NCBI GenBank assembly: GCA_023441145.1
Contig: JAEZQN010000318.1
Coordinates: forward strand, 1 to 8,584
DNA from: Bacillota bacterium
Lineage (GTDB): Bacteria; Bacillota; Clostridia; Lachnospirales; Lachnospiraceae
Reading direction: 5' to 3'
Length of the DNA: 8,584 nt
Shown here piece by piece: positions 5,676 through 8,584 of the stretch (positions are counted from its first letter, which is position 1; each line of letters begins with the position of its first letter). The notes below the pieces were generated by a model. The model searched no databases and was not told the DNA's origin. It saw only the letters and a list, made by a program, of their open reading frames with translations. A program made the translations under genes and the position numbers.

Positions 5676-6053
5676 TTACTTCTCTGCAATTGCCTCTATC
5701 TCAATTAATACGTCTTTTGGCAATCTAGCAACCTCAACACAGGATCTTGCTGGGAAATCTTTAGTAAAGAATCCAGCATAAACCTCATTTACTTTAGCAA
5801 AATCATTCATATCTTTAATAAATACGGTTGTCTTTATCACTTTATCAGTGCTTGTTCCAGCTGCTTCTAACAGAGCTTTAAGGTTACCTATGGCTTGAGT
5901 GGCCTGCTCTTCAATTGTACCTGTTACCAGTTCCCCTGTTGCTGGATTAATTGGGATAATTCCTGATGTAAAAATCAAACCGTTTACTTCAACAGCTTGG
6001 GAATATGGCCCGATAGCTTGAGGAGCCTTATCAGTGCTTATAATTTGTTTCAT
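5676..6053 (-). CDS. ridA: RidA (YjgF/UK114) enamine/imine deaminase
   Basis: 125 residues, full length for RidA. It hydrolyses reactive 2-aminoacrylate and related enamines/imines released by pyridoxal-phosphate enzymes such as threonine dehydratase, giving keto acids and ammonia in the cytosol. Motifs: IGPYSQA (14-20) with the Tyr17 region, the FTSG turn (28-31) and the C-terminal signature PARSCVEVARLP (101-112). Arg103 is the carboxylate-binding arginine (Arg105 in Escherichia coli) and Glu118 the catalytic glutamate (Glu120 there). AGGAG (6062-6066) is eight bases before the ATG. It is first in an operon with the CPBP gene; no metabolic link between the two is apparent. An A/T-only hairpin (5663-5681) covers its stop codon. 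Confidence 0.96.
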   Translation of the reverse strand: MKQIISTDKAPQAIGPYSQAVEVNGLIFTSGIIPINPATGELVTGTIEEQATQAIGNLKALLEAAGTSTDKVIKTTVFIKDMNDFAKVNEVYAGFFTKDFPARSCVEVARLPKDVLIEIEAIAEK

Positions 6054-6120
6054 CTAAATCTCTCCTTATTTTCTCTCTTTATTCTCTCTCTCTTTAGTTC
6101 TAACCTTATAAGACCTATAT

Positions 6121-6141
6121 TGAAATGGTAATTCCACTTCA
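6121..6141 (-). promoter_or_regulatory. Hairpin at the start of the ridA leader
   Basis: On the minus strand TGAAGTGG-AATTA-CCATTTCA pairs over 8 bp with one G-U pair, starting about two bases after the predicted ridA transcription start. It could be a 5' stabilising hairpin or a near-palindromic operator. The rest of the leader is strikingly purine-rich (repeated GA between 6061 and 6093). Confidence 0.35.
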
Positions 6142-6149
6142 TTTTCCTT

Positions 6150-6155
6150 ATTATA
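6150..6155 (-). promoter_or_regulatory. Candidate -10 of the ridA operon
   Basis: A perfect TATAAT on the minus strand; the best -35 is a weak CTGGTA (6174-6179) at 18 bases. The predicted start near 6143 gives a leader of about 90 bases. Only weakly supported. Confidence 0.4.
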
Positions 6156-6203
6156 TACTTCCCTTATTAAAAATACCAGTACTAAGGCAAATTTGAATTG
6201 ATG

Positions 6204-6232
6204 TTGTAATTTCCCTTTGAAGTGTTTATAAT
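6204..6232 (+). promoter_or_regulatory. Promoter of the thioesterase-cvfB operon (TTGTAA-17-TATAAT)
   Basis: TTGTAA (6204-6209), a 17-base spacer and a perfect TATAAT (6227-6232). The predicted start near 6239 leaves a leader of about 70 bases. An inverted repeat ATAATTT/AAATTAT (6228-6234 with 6244-6250) spans the -10 and start point and could be an operator. Confidence 0.7.
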
Positions 6233-6307
6233 TTGTAATATGTAAATTATCCGGCTAAACAGCTTTTAAAAATGCCCTAATTACCAAATCCAACAAAGGA
6301 GTATGCT

Positions 6308-7024
6308 ATGTATTCATTTAAAAGTCGCATCCGATATAGTGAAGTGAACGCACAAAAAGAACTAGATATTCCAGGTATCATAAACTATTTCCAGGACTGC
6401 TCCACTTTTCATTCTGAACATCTTGGTATTGGCCTTGAGTATCTAGAAAAACAGAATAAAGTATGGATGATTACCAACTGGCATCTAAAGATAGTACGTT
6501 TCCCCTATTTAGGAGAAGAAATTACAATAAACACATGGCCTACTAGCTTTAATGCTATGTTTGGATATCGAAGCTTTACTATGACAGACTCAAACGGGGA
6601 GCTAATTGCTGCCGCCAATTCCATTTGGGTTCTCATGGACATGATAAAGCAACGCCCTATCCGTACTAACAGCATAGAAATTGAGAAATACCAACTAGAA
6701 GAAGCATTTCCTATGGAAGAATCCCCTAGGAAACTGGAGGTTTTATCTGAATATACAGAAGGGGAACCCTTTCAAGTCTTTCGCAATAATTTGGATACTA
6801 ACCTTCATGTCAACAACGGACAATATGTTAAAATGGCTACGGAATATCTTCCAGCAGATTTTACTGTTGAAGAAGTGTTAGTTGAATATAAGAAATCCGC
6901 TTTATTAGGAGATACCATTTACCCCAAGGTATCATTATCTAAAGAAAAATGTACTATTGTTTTAGCCGGAACCGAAGGAATAATATATTGCATTTTAGAA
7001 TTCAGGGGCAATTCTAGTAACTAA
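6308..7024 (+). CDS. Bacterial acyl-ACP thioesterase (FatA/FatB family)
   Basis: 238 residues, the usual size of bacterial acyl-acyl carrier protein thioesterases with two hotdog folds. It hydrolyses acyl-ACP to release free fatty acid in the cytosol, setting chain length of the fatty acid pool. The N-terminal hotdog (about 1-130) carries the substrate-channel pattern with WHLKIVRFPYLGEEI and the FGYRSF strand. The C-terminal hotdog (about 150-238) holds the catalytic set D163-x-N165-x-H167-VNN, with E193 in VEYKKSA matching the plant LEYRREC glutamate. AAAGGAG (6295-6301) lies six bases before the ATG. It is followed after 27 bases by the S1 protein gene under the same promoter. The product's metabolic purpose (membrane adjustment or lipid salvage) is not shown by the neighbours. 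Confidence 0.93.
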   Translation: MYSFKSRIRYSEVNAQKELDIPGIINYFQDCSTFHSEHLGIGLEYLEKQNKVWMITNWHLKIVRFPYLGEEITINTWPTSFNAMFGYRSFTMTDSNGELIAAANSIWVLMDMIKQRPIRTNSIEIEKYQLEEAFPMEESPRKLEVLSEYTEGEPFQVFRNNLDTNLHVNNGQYVKMATEYLPADFTVEEVLVEYKKSALLGDTIYPKVSLSKEKCTIVLAGTEGIIYCILEFRGNSSN

Positions 7025-7051
7025 TCCACCGAGCAAATAAAGGAGTTATCC

Positions 7052-7903
7052 ATGAGCATAAATGAAAATCTTGCACTAGGTCAGATGCAGACCTTACAAG
7101 TAGTAAAAACTACTGATTTTGGAGTATATCTTGCCGCATCACAAAATCAGGAGACAAAAGTTTTATTACCAAAAAAACAAGTTCCTGCAGACACAAAGTT
7201 AGGAACAGAAATTGAAGTATTTCTTTACAAGGACAGTGAGGATCGTTTAATCGCCACTACCACTGTTCCTCCCCTTTGTTTAGGACAAGTTGCTCTACTT
7301 AATGTAAAAGAAGTTGGAAAGATCGGAGCTTTTCTAGACTGGGGACTTGCTAAAGATTTGCTACTTCCTTTTAAAGAGCAAACAGGAAAGGTCCAAAAAG
7401 GCCAGCAGGCATTAGTTACTCTCTATATCGATAAGAGTCATCGCCTTTGTGCTTCTATGAAGGTATATGAATACCTATTAACTGACTCTCCTTATAAGAA
7501 GGACGATAGGGTAACTGGTATTGTATACGAGCTCAGTGACCAGTTCGGTGCTTTTGTTGCAGTAGATAATAAGTATTCTGCTTTAATTCCAAAAAAAGAG
7601 CTAGTATATCCTGTAGAGGTTGGTCAAAAGATAGAAGCTAGAGTAATCACAGTAAAAGAAAATGGAAAGCTAGACTTAAGTCTAAGAGAAAAGGCTTACC
7701 TACAAATCGACGAGGATAAGGAAATCATATTAAAGAAACTGCATGATAACAATGGTTTTCTTCCTTATCATGACAAATCAGATCCAGAAGATATAAAACA
7801 TGAATTTCAGCTAAGTAAAAACGCATTTAAGCGGGCAGTTGGTAGACTTCTAAAGGAAGGCTTAATTGTCCTTGAAGAAGACGGTATGCGATTAAACATA
7901 TAG
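7052..7903 (+). CDS. cvfB: CvfB-like RNA-binding protein with three S1 domains and a winged helix
   Basis: 283 residues, close to the usual CvfB length. Three S1-type OB folds can be seen at about 8-67 (VVKTTDFGVYLA), 77-137 (KIGAFLDWGLAKDLLLPF) and 152-212 (LSDQFGAFVAVDNKYSALIP, ending LDLSLRE). A winged-helix domain follows at about 221-283 (FQLSKNAFKRAVGRLLKEGLI). In staphylococci and streptococci CvfB binds RNA and affects virulence and stress gene expression, probably at the mRNA level; in clostridia the role is not established. AAAGGAG (7039-7045) lies six bases before the ATG. It is cotranscribed with the thioesterase, and a bidirectional terminator begins three bases after the stop codon. 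Confidence 0.92.
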   Translation: MSINENLALGQMQTLQVVKTTDFGVYLAASQNQETKVLLPKKQVPADTKLGTEIEVFLYKDSEDRLIATTTVPPLCLGQVALLNVKEVGKIGAFLDWGLAKDLLLPFKEQTGKVQKGQQALVTLYIDKSHRLCASMKVYEYLLTDSPYKKDDRVTGIVYELSDQFGAFVAVDNKYSALIPKKELVYPVEVGQKIEARVITVKENGKLDLSLREKAYLQIDEDKEIILKKLHDNNGFLPYHDKSDPEDIKHEFQLSKNAFKRAVGRLLKEGLIVLEEDGMRLNI

Positions 7904-7906
7904 CAC

Positions 7907-7941
7907 AAAAGGTCTGTCATAATTGTTACGACAGACCTTTT
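7907..7941 (+). terminator. Bidirectional terminator between convergent operons
   Basis: AAAAGGTCTGTC (7907-7918) pairs perfectly over 12 bp with GACAGACCTTTT (7930-7941), followed by TTCTTTATT on the plus strand. On the minus strand it ends in TTTT and stands four bases after the yvyF stop codon, so one hairpin serves both convergent transcripts. Confidence 0.93.
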
Positions 7942-7944
7942 TCT

Positions 7945-8355
7945 TTATTCGTCACCAAAATATCTCATTTTTGGATTAACCTTCTGTTGTTTCTTTTTTT
8001 CAGGTGGTGGAGTATTGCTGCGATACACTGACCCTAAGGTATTAGTAAGCTTGTCCTTACATCCCTTACAATACCTACCTGTCTTTATCATTACTCCACA
8101 ACGCTCACATTCTATTCCTACATCTGAATTCTCCGCAAATGAGAGCCTCTCTTCTCTAATCCACCGATGAATTAGCTGTGTAGATATATCAAACTCATCA
8201 GACACTTCCTGCACTCCACACTGTGGATGGTCATAAATATACTCTTTTACTAACTTAAACGTATCCTCTAAACTATTTAAACATGTTGGACAAAGTGGCT
8301 GTCCACCAAAATAATTATATAGCTTACCACAACTCTTACAGTTTCTCACATCCAT
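7945..8355 (-). CDS. yvyF: YvyF / TIGR03826-type flagellar-cluster zinc-finger protein
   Basis: 136 residues. An N-terminal zinc ribbon has C6-x2-C9 and C22-x2-C25 (CKSCGKLYNYFGGQPLCPTC). The central helical segment (about 30-75) resembles a helix-turn-helix, with QEVSDEFDISTQLIHRWIREERL. A second Cys pair set follows (C83-x2-C86 and C96-x2-C99) and a basic tail ending PKMRYFGDE. The same layout is found in the B. subtilis gene between comFC and flgM; its biochemical role is not settled, and DNA binding or an adaptor role is plausible. ATG at 8355 is chosen because AGGAGG (8363-8368) is seven bases upstream. A longer frame starting upstream would overlap the comFC end. It lies 11 bases after the comFC stop, whose TAG overlaps the Shine-Dalgarno sequence, implying coupling. 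No flagellar genes follow: the next gene is convergent. Confidence 0.9.
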   Translation of the reverse strand: MDVRNCKSCGKLYNYFGGQPLCPTCLNSLEDTFKLVKEYIYDHPQCGVQEVSDEFDISTQLIHRWIREERLSFAENSDVGIECERCGVMIKTGRYCKGCKDKLTNTLGSVYRSNTPPPEKKKQQKVNPKMRYFGDE

Positions 8356-8366
8356 ACCCACACCTC

Positions 8367-8584
8367 CTAAAAGCCTTTTCCTATACAAAGACATAGAAAA
8401 TAAACTTTGTCTGCTCCTGCTTCCAGTAGTTCATTAGAACATACTTCAATAGTACTCCCTGTAGTATATATATCGTCAATTAATAACACTCTTTTACCTT
8501 CTATAGTAAATTTATTTAATGAATTAAGTCCAAATGCATGTTGTAAGTTATATATTCTTTCTTTATTGTCTAATACCTTCTGTG
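8367..8584 (-). CDS. comFC: ComF family phosphoribosyltransferase-like protein, 3' part only
   Basis: The last 72 codons, cut by the right edge of the window. They contain the phosphoribosyltransferase signature VLLIDDIYTTGST, with the two acidic residues and the TGST loop that bind phosphoribosyl pyrophosphate. Before it lies the QKVLDNKERIYNLQHAF-type segment usual for ComF, and the end is GADKVYFLCLCIGKGF. ComFC takes part in handling incoming single-stranded DNA in natural transformation; many non-competent bacteria also keep the gene. It is upstream of and coupled to yvyF, as in Bacillus. The N-terminal zinc-binding part is outside the window. Confidence 0.93.
   Translation of the reverse strand, partial: QKVLDNKERIYNLQHAFGLNSLNKFTIEGKRVLLIDDIYTTGSTIEVCSNELLEAGADKVYFLCLCIGKGF

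Noticed and set aside
6166..6186. GTACTAA next to TACCAG, resembling half of a FapR operator near the thioesterase gene.
   Set aside because: Only one half-site matches; the other half is an A-run, so there is no palindrome, and no fapR gene is in view.

Overview
The window is an AT-rich stretch of a low-GC Firmicutes chromosome. Gene content (long-form HPF, ComFC followed by YvyF, an SH3-NlpC/P60 wall hydrolase, bacterial acyl-ACP thioesterase, CvfB-like S1 protein), strong AGGAGG-type ribosome binding sites and TTGACA/TATAAT promoters point to a clostridium, most likely of the Lachnospiraceae (Lachnoclostridium-like). That placement is an inference from gene content and style, not from a database search. 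I see no mobile element, CRISPR array, tRNA or rRNA.

Left part (1-1742, minus strand): the ribosome hibernation factor gene hpf has an intrinsic terminator after it. Past the terminator lie a likely promoter and a strong inverted repeat that would form the leader of an off-window gene (secA is the usual neighbour in Firmicutes). Upstream of hpf is about 670 bases without a convincing gene. It holds a well-formed hpf promoter with a 14-bp palindrome, a possible folded element and a cluster of five or six DnaA-box-like 9-mers. A single-domain PilZ (c-di-GMP receptor) gene with its own promoter follows.

Middle part (1872-6053, minus strand): a secreted SH3-SH3-NlpC/P60 peptidoglycan hydrolase with its own promoter and terminator; NADPH-type thioredoxin reductase trxB; and a ridA-CPBP protease operon. 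In that operon the protease gene starts at TTG, and a seven-codon minigene with a good ribosome binding site ends in a TTGA overlap with this start. The trxB/CPBP gap holds a terminator and a locally GC-rich patch of unknown nature.

Right part: a divergent promoter region (6054-6307) separates ridA from a plus-strand pair, an acyl-ACP thioesterase and a CvfB-like S1/winged-helix RNA-binding protein, 27 bases apart. A shared terminator at 7907-7941 separates them from convergent minus-strand genes: the flagellar-cluster gene yvyF, and upstream of it the 3' end of comFC, whose stop codon overlaps the yvyF ribosome binding site. The order comFC-yvyF ... hpf recalls the Bacillus comF-flagellar-hpf-secA neighbourhood, with the flagellar genes replaced by unrelated housekeeping genes.

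For most genes this is an ordinary core region. The points most worth a second look are non-coding: the DnaA-box cluster, the coupled minigene before the protease, and the leader structures. I found no evidence for a wholly new multi-gene system.
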